A DNA stretch of 64,000 bases from Thiohalocapsa sp963698775 (GCA_963698775.1 CAVOSE010000009.1:62001-126000), one strand, 5' to 3'. Positions 1 through 8,756 are shown, numbered from the stretch's first letter. The notes: a model not told the origin generated them from the letters alone. Program-made: numbers and translations.

Positions 1-1
1 C

Positions 2-1015
2 TATTGGCCTCGCCCGGAACGCGGGCTGCTGTCGCGCCCTACTGTGGCGGAGGTCTACGCCTATCGCCGGCACGTGGACGAGGCGATGGAGCGATTGATC
101 GACGTCGCATCCGAGGCAGATTGGCCAGTGATCGCGGGGCGTTTGGCCATCGGCCTAAACCACGAACAGCAGCACCAGGAGCTGTTGGTCACGGATATCA
201 AGTTCAATCTTGCCTACAACCCGCTCTGTCCGGCCTATCGCCCGGATTTGCCTGTGAATGACACCACTGAACCGGCGCGCTTGGATTATGCCCGTTTCGA
301 CGGTGGCATCGTGCACATTGGCGCCGGGGACCTGGCCTTCGGTTACGACAACGAGTATCCGCGGCACCGCGCCTTGCTGGAACCCTATCGACTTGCGAAC
401 CGACTGGTCACCAACGGCGAATACCTGGCGTTTGTCGACGACGGTGGCTATCGCAACCCGGCGCTGTGGCTGTCGGACGGGTGGGGCCGCATCCAGCACG
501 ACGGCTGGCAAGCGCCGTTGTACTGGCGACGCGTCGATGGCGCCTGGCACGAGCTGACGCTGGCCGGACTCCGGCCGCTGAACCCGGCCGAGCCGGTCTG
601 TCACGTCAGTTACTTCGAGGCCGACGCCTTCGCCCGCTGGGCCGACAGGCGGCTGCCTACCGAGGCGGAATGGGAGCATGCAGCGGCGGATCGACCCGTG
701 GTCGGCAACTTCGTTGACGACGCCCGCCTGCATCCGGCCCCGGTGCCGGCGTCGGCCGCCGCGGACCAGCTGCAGCAGCTGTTCGGCGACTGTTGGGAAT
801 GGACCGCGTCCGCTTATCTTCCCTATCCGGGCTATCGCGCCGCCAAAGGCGCGCTGGGCGAGTACAACGGCAAGTTCATGAACGGCCAAATGGTGCTGCG
901 CGGCGGCTCTTGCGCCACGTCCCGCGACCACGCTCGGGCCAGCTACCGAAATTTTTTCTACCCCCACGAACGTTGGCAGTTCAAGGGCATCAGGCTTGCA
1001 GAGGACGACAGATGA
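2..1015 (+). CDS. egtB: Ergothioneine biosynthesis iron enzyme EgtB (5' end cut by window edge)
   Basis: EgtB is a non-haem iron sulfoxide synthase. It joins gamma-glutamylcysteine or cysteine to trimethyl-histidine (hercynine) in ergothioneine synthesis. The frame is open from the first bases of the window, and family-like residues (LLSRPTVAEVYAYRRHVDE) precede the GTG at 44, so that GTG is internal and the true start lies upstream. The remaining DinB-like N-terminal part carries NHEQQHQELL, whose two His residues match the HxxxH iron ligands of the family. The C-terminal half is a formylglycine-enzyme-like (SUMF1) domain with RLPTEAEWEHAA, GDCWEWTASAY and VLRGGSC. The stop overlaps the egtD start by four bases (ATGA), so the two are translationally coupled. 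Family assignment is firm; which thiol it uses cannot be told from sequence. Confidence 0.93.
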   Translation, partial: YWPRPERGLLSRPTVAEVYAYRRHVDEAMERLIDVASEADWPVIAGRLAIGLNHEQQHQELLVTDIKFNLAYNPLCPAYRPDLPVNDTTEPARLDYARFDGGIVHIGAGDLAFGYDNEYPRHRALLEPYRLANRLVTNGEYLAFVDDGGYRNPALWLSDGWGRIQHDGWQAPLYWRRVDGAWHELTLAGLRPLNPAEPVCHVSYFEADAFARWADRRLPTEAEWEHAAADRPVVGNFVDDARLHPAPVPASAAADQLQQLFGDCWEWTASAYLPYPGYRAAKGALGEYNGKFMNGQMVLRGGSCATSRDHARASYRNFFYPHERWQFKGIRLAEDDR

Positions 1016-2031
1016 TGAATGCCGCCGCGAGACTTCCCACTGAGTCCATCAGTGATCAGCGCTGTGACGGGCAGATCGATGGGGTCCATTTTCACGATCT
1101 GCATCCGGCCCGCGCGGACATGCGCTCGGAGGTGCTGGCCGGGCTGGCGCTGCAGCAAAAGCGGATCGCGCCGAAATTCTTCTACGACGCCGCGGGTTCG
1201 CGCCTGTTCGACGCTATCTGTGAGTTGCCCGAGTACTATCCGACTCGCACCGAAATCGGCATCTTGCGGCAACACGGGGCCAGTATGGCGCGGCGGCTTG
1301 GGCGCGACGCGTTGCTGGTCGAGTTGGGCAGCGGCAGCAGCCTGAAGATTCGCGTGCTGCTGGAGGCGCTGCGGCCGGCGGTCTACATGCCAGTGGACAT
1401 CTCCCGCGAGCACTTGCTGGACTCCGCCCATGCCCTGGCGCTGACCTTCCCGGAGCTGCAGGTGCATGCGGTCTGCGCCGACTACTCGGTCCCCTTCGAC
1501 TTACCGGTGGACCTGCACGATCACCCGCGGGCGGCCTTTTTCCCAGGCTCGTCGGTGGGCAACTTCGAACCCGTCGACGCGGAGCGGTTTCTCCGTCGTG
1601 TCGGCGACATGCTCGGTCGGGGAGGACGCCTGCTGGTTGGTGTCGATCTGGTCAAGGACCAAGCGGTGCTCAATGCCGCCTACAACGATGCGGCTGGTAC
1701 CACCGCGGCCTTCAACCTGAACCTGCTGCGGCGCATCAACCGTGAACTAGACGGCAACTTCGACCTGAGCGCCTTCCGCCACGACGCCTTTTTCAACGCC
1801 GAACTGAGCCGGATCGAAATGCACCTGATCAGCACGCGCGATCAGCAGGTGCGGGTCGGCGGCCAGGCATTCGGTTTCCGGGAAGGCGAATCCATCCACA
1901 CCGAATGCTCGTACAAGTATCACGTCGAAGGCTTCCATGCGCTTGCGCGGCGCGCGGGCTTTGAGCCGGAGCAGGTCTGGACGGATCCCGATGCCTTGTT
2001 CAGCGTACAGTGTCTGGTCAACCGCGGTTGA
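1012..2031 (+). CDS. egtD: L-histidine N-alpha-methyltransferase EgtD
   Basis: This SAM-dependent enzyme trimethylates histidine to hercynine, the first step of ergothioneine synthesis. The protein is about 339 residues, the usual size. After a short N-terminal extension it has KRIAPKFFYDAAGSRLFD and ELPEYYPTRTE, typical of the EgtD family. The SAM-binding glycine motif VELGSGSSLKIRVLLEAL, FPGSSVGNFEP, and a C-terminal segment HTECSYKYHVEGFHALARR follow. Two adjacent ATGs (1012 and 1015) are possible starts; the first overlaps the egtB stop. An open frame runs back to 793 but lies inside egtB and is not part of the gene. EgtB plus EgtD is the short ergothioneine pathway seen in many proteobacteria. 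Confidence 0.95.
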   Translation: MMNAAARLPTESISDQRCDGQIDGVHFHDLHPARADMRSEVLAGLALQQKRIAPKFFYDAAGSRLFDAICELPEYYPTRTEIGILRQHGASMARRLGRDALLVELGSGSSLKIRVLLEALRPAVYMPVDISREHLLDSAHALALTFPELQVHAVCADYSVPFDLPVDLHDHPRAAFFPGSSVGNFEPVDAERFLRRVGDMLGRGGRLLVGVDLVKDQAVLNAAYNDAAGTTAAFNLNLLRRINRELDGNFDLSAFRHDAFFNAELSRIEMHLISTRDQQVRVGGQAFGFREGESIHTECSYKYHVEGFHALARRAGFEPEQVWTDPDALFSVQCLVNRG

Positions 2032-2042
2032 TTTGTGGCGCC

Positions 2043-2068
2043 TGTGGGAGCGGCTTGCAGCCGCGATT
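2043..2068. repeat. REP-like palindromic element in the egtD / antiporter convergent gap
   Basis: Between the convergent genes sits a GTGGGAG head followed by a perfect small stem-loop, GCGGCT-TGC-AGCCGC (2050-2064). This matches the general form of the repetitive extragenic palindromes (GTGGGAGCGG... type) dispersed in Pseudomonas and other gammaproteobacterial genomes. Its place between two convergent genes is typical, and it may act as a transcription stop for both. No second copy was seen in this window, so the repeat status rests on resemblance. Confidence 0.55.
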
Positions 2069-2139
2069 GGCCTGAGTCGCTTGGAGGGCGTCGGTAATGG
2101 CGGATTGACAAAACCCGATCGGCTTAAGGGTCCAGTCGG

Positions 2140-3834
2140 CTACAGGTAGTAGAACAACAGCGAGATGCCAAGCAGCGCCGCGACCCAGAGCACCATGCTG
2201 CCGATGGGCCAGGTCCCGCCCAGACCACTATAAGCGCCGTGGTGGCGCGCCAAGCCGCGCAGCCCCCAGTCGACGGTTGCCATGGCGCGCCGGCGCAGCT
2301 CGTGGTCGATCGGTGCGAGCCTGCCCAAAACGCTGTGCACCGCGTCGGGGACGAGCCGGCGGTACAGCCAGTCCACATCCAAGTTGACGGACTTGAGCTC
2401 GGGCGGATAAATACCCGCCAGTTTGAGCCAGGTGAAGGCGAGCGCCGAGAATGCCAGCAGTTGCAGCTGTGCCAGTACATGGGTGAAGTCGTAGGGCGAA
2501 TAACCGGTGTCGTAGGGCAGCATGCTGTAGAGGAACCCAGGGAAGGTGCCGATGCCGATACACAGCGCCGCGGCAATGGTCATCGCGATTAGCATGTTGC
2601 TGGGCGGCTCGTGCGCGGTCGCGACGAAGCGCGAGTCATGGGCGAAGAAGGCGAAGAACGGGATTTTGATGCCCGCGTGGTGGAACACTCCGGCAGATGC
2701 GAACAGCAGCGCCAGCCAGATGAACGAATAGCCCTCCGAGACGGCCGCGCTGACCACCATCGATTTGCTGACAAAACCGCTGAATAGTGGAAAGGCCGAG
2801 ATCGACGCCGCCCCGACCATGCACAGTATTGCGGTCTTCGGCATCTTCTTGTACAGCCCGCCCAGCTCGGAGCCGCGTATCTCGCCGGTGACGTGCAACA
2901 CCGCGCCCATGCTCATCATCAGCAGGCCCTTGAAGATTACATCGTTGAAGGCGTGCGCGACGGCGCCATTCAGGGCCAGCTCGGTGCCGATGCCGATCCC
3001 GACCACCATGAACCCGAGTTGGTTGATCAGACTGTAAGCGAGCACGCGGCGGAGGTCGTTTTCGATCACCGCGTAGAAGATCGGGAAGCAGGTCATCAAG
3101 GCGCCGATGTAGACCAGCAGCTCCGTCCCCGGGAACCCGCGCGCCAGCGCATAGATCGCCACCTTGGTCGTGAACGCGCTGAGAAAGACGGTGCCCGTCG
3201 GCGTCGATTCCGGGTAGGCGTCGATCAGCCAGCCGTGCAGTAACGGGAACGCGCTCTTGATGCCGAACGCCAGGAATATTAGCCAGCCGCCGGGGGCGTC
3301 GAGGCCGATGTAGTCGAAATCGAAACCGCCGGTTGCCGAGGCGTACATCAGTGCGCCGGCGAGCAGCAGCACGCCCGAGCCCACCTGCATGATCAGGTAG
3401 CGCATGCCCGAGGCCTGGGCGCGCTCGGTGCGACGGGCGAACACCAGCACGGCCGACGTGACGGCCAGCAGCTCCCAATAGACGAACAGCGTAAGCAGGT
3501 CGCCGGCGAACACCGCGCCCACCGCGCTGCCCGCATAGGCCAAAGCAGCGACGTCCTGCACCCGGTCCTTGATGTGCAGCGAGAACAGCACGCCAATGAA
3601 GGCGGCGAGATGGAACAGATAACCAAACAGCAGCGACAGGTCATCGATGCGGACCGGCGTCAGCGTGTAGTCGAACAACTCGACCGTGAGCTCAGTCCCT
3701 GGCGGCAGCTGATACAGACCGTAGGCACCGAGCAGCGGCGCGCCCAGCATGATCGCGGCACGACTCCAGCCGCTCAGCACCGTTGCCAGGGCGGCGCCGA
3801 AGAACAGCGGCAGCGCGGGCGACCACTCAAACAT
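2140..3834 (-). CDS. Antiporter-like (NuoL/NuoM/MrpD family) membrane subunit, third copy in the operon
   Basis: This is a polytopic membrane protein of about 564 residues in the proton-pumping NADH-quinone oxidoreductase/Mrp antiporter superfamily. The family signature is clear: a charged glutamate in LFVYWELLAVTSAVLV, lysine and histidine in FGIKSAFPLLHGWLIDAYPESTPTGTVF, and VIENDLRRVLAYSLINQLGFM. After the usual 14-helix core there is a long tail with PPELKSVNLDVDWLYRRL and a last hydrophobic segment, as in longer NuoL-like subunits. I chose the ATG at 3834 (MFEWSPALPL), which overlaps the upstream small gene by 8 bases; an upstream in-frame start at 3876 would add 14 untypical residues. 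It is the last gene of the Mrp-like operon. It probably conducts ions, but its exact Mrp letter cannot be assigned. Confidence 0.88.
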   Translation of the reverse strand: MFEWSPALPLFFGAALATVLSGWSRAAIMLGAPLLGAYGLYQLPPGTELTVELFDYTLTPVRIDDLSLLFGYLFHLAAFIGVLFSLHIKDRVQDVAALAYAGSAVGAVFAGDLLTLFVYWELLAVTSAVLVFARRTERAQASGMRYLIMQVGSGVLLLAGALMYASATGGFDFDYIGLDAPGGWLIFLAFGIKSAFPLLHGWLIDAYPESTPTGTVFLSAFTTKVAIYALARGFPGTELLVYIGALMTCFPIFYAVIENDLRRVLAYSLINQLGFMVVGIGIGTELALNGAVAHAFNDVIFKGLLMMSMGAVLHVTGEIRGSELGGLYKKMPKTAILCMVGAASISAFPLFSGFVSKSMVVSAAVSEGYSFIWLALLFASAGVFHHAGIKIPFFAFFAHDSRFVATAHEPPSNMLIAMTIAAALCIGIGTFPGFLYSMLPYDTGYSPYDFTHVLAQLQLLAFSALAFTWLKLAGIYPPELKSVNLDVDWLYRRLVPDAVHSVLGRLAPIDHELRRRAMATVDWGLRGLARHHGAYSGLGGTWPIGSMVLWVAALLGISLLFYYL

Positions 3835-4123
3835 CCTCGTCCCCCGCTGCTGATGCGTCAGGACGGGCCGCGTCACGCTCGTAGTAGTCCTCGCCGCGCA
3901 TCACCAGCTTGCGCATCTCCGCGGCCAGCAGCACCAGCAGCACGCAGGCGACGAAGCCGTACAGTGCGTAGAAGCCGAACAGGGATTCCCACTGGTGCGA
4001 CAGATGCCGATGCACGACCAGTTCGATCGCGACCAGCAGCACACAGGTCCAGGTAAGACCGCGCACAACGAGACGCACGTTGCGCGGGTTGTCAAACAGG
4101 TAGCGCTTGCCGTCGTCGTTCAT
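3827..4123 (-). CDS. Small two-helix membrane protein of the Mrp-like operon, unknown function
   Basis: This 98-residue protein has two hydrophobic segments (about residues 20-40 and 48-68) and a charged, acidic C-terminus (EDYYERDAARPDASAAGDEDV). It is not one of the classical MrpA-G subunits and I do not recognise a named family. It overlaps the upstream antiporter gene by four bases (ATGA) and the downstream one by eight, so its translation is tied to both. This suggests an accessory or assembly subunit placed between two antiporter-like proteins. That role is inferred only from position and membrane topology. Confidence 0.75.
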   Translation of the reverse strand: MNDDGKRYLFDNPRNVRLVVRGLTWTCVLLVAIELVVHRHLSHQWESLFGFYALYGFVACVLLVLLAAEMRKLVMRGEDYYERDAARPDASAAGDEDV

Positions 4124-5571
4124 TGCAGCACCTCGCTAACCAGCCGATACAGGGCGTCCGGCCAGAGAAACAAAACGACACAGCCGAGCGCCGTGACAGC
4201 GATCGCTAGCAGACTCGGCCAGGGCGCCTCGCGCAGCCCGCTCGACGGCGACGCGGGAGCGACGAAGAAGCCGCGCACGGGGATGACCACCAGATAGGCG
4301 ATATTGAGCAGCGAGCTGATCAGCAGCACCAGCGTGAGCATCCAGGCACCTGTATCGAGCGTCCCCTGTACCAGCCACCATTTGCTCCAAGTGCCGCCGA
4401 AGGGCGGCAGGCCGACGATCGACAGGGCGCCGATCAGGAACGCCAGCATGGTCAACGGCATGGTACGGCCGAGTCCATCGAGCTCGCTGACCCGGGTCTT
4501 ATGGGCCGCGACCAAGATGGCCCCGGCGCAGAAGAACAGCGTAATCTTGCCAAACGCGTGCATGACCACGTGCATACCGCCGCCGACCACGCCCGCGGCG
4601 ACGCCGAGCATGGCGCCAAGGATGATATAGCTGAGCTGACTGATGGTCGAGTAGGCCAGTCGCGCCTTCAGGTTGTCCTTGGTCATCGCGACCAGCGAGC
4701 CGAGCAGGATGGTCAGCGCCGCGAGCGCCGCCAGCCAATCGGCCGCGGCCAAATCAGCAATGGTATCGATGCCGAACAGGTAGACGGCAACCTTGAGGAT
4801 GGTGAACACGCCGGCCTTGACCACGGCCACCGCGTGCAGCAGCGCGGAAACCGGTGTCGGCGCCACCATTGCCGCCGGCAGCCAGCGGTGGAACGGCATC
4901 AACGCCGCCTTACCGGTGCCGATCACGTAAAGCACCAGCAAGGTGCCGAGCACGAGTCCGCCCTCGTCACCGAACACGCCCCCGGGCGTGAATTCGAGCG
5001 TGCCGGTGAGACCCCAGGTCCAGACCATGGCCAGCAGCAGGAACATGACCGATGTGCCCATCAGCAGCCCGAGATAGACCCGTCCGGCGCGGCGTGCCGC
5101 ATCGGTGCCCGCATGCGTTACAAGCGGGTAGGTTGCGACCGTCAGCACCTCGTAGAACACGAACAGCGTGAACATGTTGGCCGCCAGCGCGATGCCCATG
5201 GCTGCGCCGATCGACACCGCGAACGCGGCGTAGAAGCGGGTCTGGTTCTCTTCATGGTGAGCGCGCATGTAGCCAATCGCATACACCGAGGTCACTGGCC
5301 ACAGGAAGCTCGCGACCAGCGCGAACAGTAGACCTAGTGGCTCCGGGGAGAATGCCAGCGCCAAGCCGTCGATCGGCTCCGCCAACACCAGCCGTGGCGC
5401 TGTCTCCCAGTCGACGGTCGCGGCCAGTGCGGCGACCAGTAGCGACAACAGCACGCCGGATGCAACCGTCACCGTCTCGCGTCGGTTCGGGTTGCGCCCG
5501 GCGGCGACCACGCCGACCGCGGCCACGTAGGGCAGCAGCAGAATCAACGGCAGCAGCTTTGCGGCGCTCAC
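4120..5571 (-). CDS. Antiporter-like (NuoM/MrpA-N/MrpD family) membrane subunit, second copy
   Basis: This polytopic membrane protein has 483 residues and belongs to the superfamily shared by complex I NuoL/M/N and Mrp A/D subunits. It shows the key glutamate segment LFVFYEVLTVATYPLVTHAG, GTGKAALMPFHRWLPAAMVAPTPVSALLHAVAVVKAG with the conserved Lys and His, and DNLKARLAYSTISQLSYI. It starts with GTG overlapping the upstream mnhD stop by four bases (GTGA). The TPVSALLHAVAVVKAG loop is closer to NuoL and MrpA than to MrpD, so it may supply the large N-terminal part of MrpA that the fused B gene upstream lacks. That pairing is inference. Confidence 0.88.
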   Translation of the reverse strand: MSAAKLLPLILLLPYVAAVGVVAAGRNPNRRETVTVASGVLLSLLVAALAATVDWETAPRLVLAEPIDGLALAFSPEPLGLLFALVASFLWPVTSVYAIGYMRAHHEENQTRFYAAFAVSIGAAMGIALAANMFTLFVFYEVLTVATYPLVTHAGTDAARRAGRVYLGLLMGTSVMFLLLAMVWTWGLTGTLEFTPGGVFGDEGGLVLGTLLVLYVIGTGKAALMPFHRWLPAAMVAPTPVSALLHAVAVVKAGVFTILKVAVYLFGIDTIADLAAADWLAALAALTILLGSLVAMTKDNLKARLAYSTISQLSYIILGAMLGVAAGVVGGGMHVVMHAFGKITLFFCAGAILVAAHKTRVSELDGLGRTMPLTMLAFLIGALSIVGLPPFGGTWSKWWLVQGTLDTGAWMLTLVLLISSLLNIAYLVVIPVRGFFVAPASPSSGLREAPWPSLLAIAVTALGCVVLFLWPDALYRLVSEVLQ

Positions 5572-7052
5572 CCGCTACCTCCCATCAGCATGCTGGCCAC
5601 CTCTTGGGCGCTGCCGACGCTAAGACTCGTGGCCAGACCGAAATAGATGTTGGCGCCGACGAGCATCCAGATTGGCACCAGCATCGACAGCGGCGCCTCA
5701 CGGGGCACCGCGGCCCCAGCCGCTGGGCGTTGGAAGTAGGCGACCTCAACCAGCCGCCAGACGTAGACCAGCGCGAGCAGCGACCCAATCAGCACGACCA
5801 GCGCAACGGGCCACCAGCCACGCTCAATAACGGCCAGCACCAGATACCACTTGCTGATGAAACCGACCGTCGGCGGCACGCCGATCAGACTCAGCCCGCC
5901 TAGCACGATCGCTGCCATGGTCCAGGGCATCCGCCAGCCCAGACCGGCGAAATCGCGCAGCGTGACGGTTCCCAACCGGTAGGCCACCGCACCCAGCGCG
6001 AGGAACAGCGCACCCTTCATCAGTGCATGGTTGAACAGATGCAGCACGGCGGCGGTGACTCCGGCGGTCGTCGCCACGCCGATGCCCAGGACCATGTAGC
6101 CGATCTGCGCGACGCTTGAGTACGCGAACATGCGCTTGATGTCGGTCTGATAGATGGCAACCAACGACGCTGAGAGGATGCCAAACAGCCCGAGGACCAG
6201 GAGAATCTTGTCCAACGGCATCTCGTGCAGCGCGAAATCGGCGCCGAACAGGCCGACCATGAAGCGCAACATGACATACAGCGCGACCTTGGTCGCAGTG
6301 GCGGCGAGGAACGCGCTGACGATCGACGGCGCGAAAGCGTAGGCGTTCGGCAGCCACAGGTGCAGCGGGAACAGTGCCAGTTTCAGGCCGATGCCAACGG
6401 TCAGAAAGGCGAAGCCGGCGCGTACGGTGCGCGTGTCCTCGACCCCGGGCAGGCGTGCGGCCAGGTCCTGCATGTTGAGCGTCCCGGTCATCATGTACAG
6501 GAAGCCGATGCCGATCAGGATGAACGTGGCACCGATGGTTCCCATGACCAGATACTGGAACGCGGCATTCAGCGCCCGGCGGTCGCGACCCATGCTGATC
6601 AGCGCGTAGGAGGCCAGCGACGAGATCTCGAGGAACACGAACACATTGAACGCATCGCCGGTGGCGACAATGCCAAGCAGCCCCGCAAACGCCAGTAGGA
6701 AGGCGCCATAGAAGCGGGCCACGCGGTCGGCGGGGATCTCGTCCTCGACGCTGCGGCGTGCATAGAGCATCACCAACGACGCCATCGCGCTGACGATCAA
6801 CAGCACCAAGGCACCGAGCCGGTCGACCCGGTACTCGATGCCCCATGGCGGCTCCCAGCCACCGAGGTGGTAGCTGATCGCGCCACCGTCCGGCACCTGG
6901 ACGAGAAGGCCGATCGCACAGGCGAAGCTGAGCAGCGCCGCACCGAGCGCAACGAGCCAAGCTGGCACAGGCCGGTCAACGACCACGCAAAGCGGGGCTG
7001 CCAATAACGGCACCACCACCACCAATACCGGTAACTGCTCCCAAAGGGTCAA
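5568..7052 (-). CDS. mnhD: Mrp-type Na+/H+ antiporter subunit D
   Basis: This antiporter core subunit of 494 residues is part of a multisubunit inner-membrane cation/proton antiporter. Diagnostic segments are VFVFLEISSLASYALISMG (membrane glutamate), GLKLALFPLHLWLPNAYAFA, SAFLAATATKVALYVMLRF and QTDIKRMFAYSSVAQIGYM, all typical of MrpD/MnhD. It follows mnhC with a four-base ATGA overlap, matching the C-D order of both Mrp and archaeal Mbh operons. Because three genes of this superfamily occur here, the letter D is assigned from the sequence signature and its place straight after C. Confidence 0.93.
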   Translation of the reverse strand: MTLWEQLPVLVVVVPLLAAPLCVVVDRPVPAWLVALGAALLSFACAIGLLVQVPDGGAISYHLGGWEPPWGIEYRVDRLGALVLLIVSAMASLVMLYARRSVEDEIPADRVARFYGAFLLAFAGLLGIVATGDAFNVFVFLEISSLASYALISMGRDRRALNAAFQYLVMGTIGATFILIGIGFLYMMTGTLNMQDLAARLPGVEDTRTVRAGFAFLTVGIGLKLALFPLHLWLPNAYAFAPSIVSAFLAATATKVALYVMLRFMVGLFGADFALHEMPLDKILLVLGLFGILSASLVAIYQTDIKRMFAYSSVAQIGYMVLGIGVATTAGVTAAVLHLFNHALMKGALFLALGAVAYRLGTVTLRDFAGLGWRMPWTMAAIVLGGLSLIGVPPTVGFISKWYLVLAVIERGWWPVALVVLIGSLLALVYVWRLVEVAYFQRPAAGAAVPREAPLSMLVPIWMLVGANIYFGLATSLSVGSAQEVASMLMGGSG

Positions 7053-7456
7053 GTGTCAGCGCCCCTATCCGTCGCTTCGTCGTCCGCGGCTAGCTGCCGT
7101 TCGGCGGCACGATCCTTGGCCTGGATCTCCTCTTCCTCAACGCTCCCGTAGGCCTCGTTGATCCGCACCACCAGCGCCAAGCCTACCGCCGTGGTCGCCA
7201 CGCCGACGACGATCGCGGTCAGGATCAGGACGTGCGGTAAGGGATTGGAGTAGAGCGTGACCCCCTCGGTCAGGATGGGCGCATGGCCGCCGGCGACCTT
7301 GCCCATGGAGATATAAAAGATGAACACGGAGGTCTGGAACAGCCCCAGCCCTACCAGCTTCTTGACCAGATTGCCCTGGGCGATGACCACGTAGAAGCCC
7401 GCCATCATCAGGAAGATGGCGACGAAGTCGTTGTAGAGACCAGGCAGTCCGCTCAT
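7049..7456 (-). CDS. mnhC: Mrp-type Na+/H+ antiporter subunit C (NuoK-like)
   Basis: This 135-residue protein has three predicted membrane helices and is homologous to NuoK. The family segments are GFYVVIAQGNLVKKLVGLGLFQTSVFIFYI and NPLPHVLILTAIVVGVATTAVGLAL, whose LTAIVVG glutamate-free helix is usual for MrpC. A charged C-terminal tail (SVEEEEIQAKDRAAE) reaches into the cytoplasm. The start overlaps the stop of the upstream fused subunit by four bases and its own stop overlaps mnhD, so the chain is translationally coupled. In the complex, MrpC is one of the small channel-lining subunits. Confidence 0.93.
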   Translation of the reverse strand: MSGLPGLYNDFVAIFLMMAGFYVVIAQGNLVKKLVGLGLFQTSVFIFYISMGKVAGGHAPILTEGVTLYSNPLPHVLILTAIVVGVATTAVGLALVVRINEAYGSVEEEEIQAKDRAAERQLAADDEATDRGADT

Positions 7457-8385
7457 GCGACACGCCGCCGGCCTGACAGGGCGTAGAAAATGGCTAGGAT
7501 GACGGAGAACACCGTGATCCCGACCCCGAGTTCCACCAGCAGCACACCGAGGTGCTGACCATGGACCGGGTCGTGCGACAACACCGAATAGTCCAGGAAG
7601 GCCTTCCCGCTGAGCAGCGAAACCACGCCGACGCCTCCGTAGATCAGTACGCCGAGGGCGGCGAGGCGATGCAGCCAGCGGGGCGGAACCACGAGACGCG
7701 CATCTCCCTCGCCGAACACCAAGTCGTACAGTACGAATCCGGTCGCGAAGATCACGCCGGCCTGAAAACCGCCACCGGCGCCATAGTCGCCGTGGAATTG
7801 CACATAGAGGGCGTACAGCAGGATGAGCGGAATCAACATCTTGACGACGACCCGCAGCACCAACTGGTCGCCGATGGCGGTGCGTCCAGGCTTGATCTCA
7901 GGATTCTCCTGGATACCCAGCAGCAGCAAGACCGCAAGCCCCGCGGTAAAGATCACCACCGTCTCACCGAAGGTGTCGTAGCCGCGGTAACTGGCCAGCA
8001 CGGCCGTCACCATGTTAGGCATGCCGACCTCGATCGCCCCTTGCTCGATGTAGCGCGGCGCCACGTGCTGGTGCACTGGCCCATTCGGGTCGCCGAGCAA
8101 AGGCGCATCGAGGGTGCCATAGATCAGTGCGGCACCCGTAATGCCGACTACGATCAACGGCACCAGCGGGCTGTGCTTGGGCCGTTGCTCCCATCGGCTG
8201 GTCAGCCGCAGGCTGGAGAGCATCAGCACCGTCGTGACCCCAGCGCCGACCGCGGCCTCGGTGAAGGCCACATCCACGGCGTCGAGATCCATGAACAAGG
8301 CAGCGGTCATTAAGCTGTATACGCCGAACAGCATGACCACGGCGAACAGATCGTTCAGCCGGATCGCGGCCAAGGCGATCAGCAC
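7453..8385 (-). CDS. Fused antiporter subunit: MrpA C-terminal part (MbhD- and MbhE-like) plus MrpB
   Basis: Three parts that are separate genes in archaeal Mbh operons lie in one frame here. Residues about 1-75 resemble MbhD/DUF4040 (DVAFTEAAVGAGVTTVLML). The middle resembles MbhE (NMVTAVLASYRGYDTFGETVVIF). The rest is MnhB (VVVKMLIPLILLYALYVQFHGDYGAGGGFQAG). The first canonical start in frame is the GTG at 8385, but homology-like residues (IEGLIDVVLLGFL) extend upstream to about 8424. There an ATC follows a good GGAGGA ribosome-binding site at 8431-8436, and no ATG, GTG or TTG is present. The true start is therefore uncertain. The upstream mnhG gene overlaps that extension, and mnhC overlaps the stop. 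Confidence 0.88.
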   Translation of the reverse strand: MLIALAAIRLNDLFAVVMLFGVYSLMTAALFMDLDAVDVAFTEAAVGAGVTTVLMLSSLRLTSRWEQRPKHSPLVPLIVVGITGAALIYGTLDAPLLGDPNGPVHQHVAPRYIEQGAIEVGMPNMVTAVLASYRGYDTFGETVVIFTAGLAVLLLLGIQENPEIKPGRTAIGDQLVLRVVVKMLIPLILLYALYVQFHGDYGAGGGFQAGVIFATGFVLYDLVFGEGDARLVVPPRWLHRLAALGVLIYGGVGVVSLLSGKAFLDYSVLSHDPVHGQHLGVLLVELGVGITVFSVILAIFYALSGRRRVA

Positions 8386-8411
8386 CAGGAAACCCAGCAG
8401 AACGACGTCGA

Positions 8412-8756
8412 TTAGGCCTTCGATGACGCATCCTCCTCTGCTGCATCGTCGGTGCCGCGTGCCTTCTGCAGGTAGCCTCCATGCAGCGCGGCCTTGGCCA
8501 TGGCGTGCGTCGCGGTGGGGTTGGTCGCAAGCACCAAGATCAGGATCATCAGCACCTTGAATAGGTCCAGCGACCAGTCCATGTGCAGCATCACTCCGGT
8601 CAATAGCAGCGGCGCGGCCAAGGTCTCAGTGACGCCGGCCGCGTGCACACGCGAGAAGAAGTCGGGCAGCCGCAGGAGTCCGACACCGCCGGTGATACAC
8701 AGAAACCCGCCAGCCAGCAGGCAAAAACCGCTAAGCCAATCGATCACCGCGGTCAC
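8412..8756 (-). CDS. mnhG: Mrp-type Na+/H+ antiporter subunit G
   Basis: This small membrane subunit has 114 residues and three helices. The MnhG signature GGVGLLRLPDFFSRVHAAGVTETLAAPLLL is intact, followed by ILVLATNPTATHAMAKAAL. I chose the GTG at 8756 (MTAVIDWLSGFCLLAGG), which overlaps the mnhF stop by four bases (GTGA); a longer open frame upstream lies inside mnhF. A hydrophilic tail of about 25 residues, rich in Asp, Glu and Ala, closes the protein. It acts in the membrane module of the multisubunit antiporter; in Mrp complexes E, F and G form the part distal from the D subunit. Confidence 0.92.
   Translation of the reverse strand: MTAVIDWLSGFCLLAGGFLCITGGVGLLRLPDFFSRVHAAGVTETLAAPLLLTGVMLHMDWSLDLFKVLMILILVLATNPTATHAMAKAALHGGYLQKARGTDDAAEEDASSKA

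Noticed and set aside
793..1011. Long N-terminal extension of egtD back to 793
   Set aside because: This part overlaps conserved egtB sequence, and its translation is not like EgtD; the ATGA junction at 1012 gives the normal length.
5824..6960. Minus-strand open frame (378 codons) in another frame of mnhD
   Set aside because: It is rich in Arg, Ala and Pro without hydrophobic segments and overlaps a clear membrane protein gene, so it is a frame shadow.
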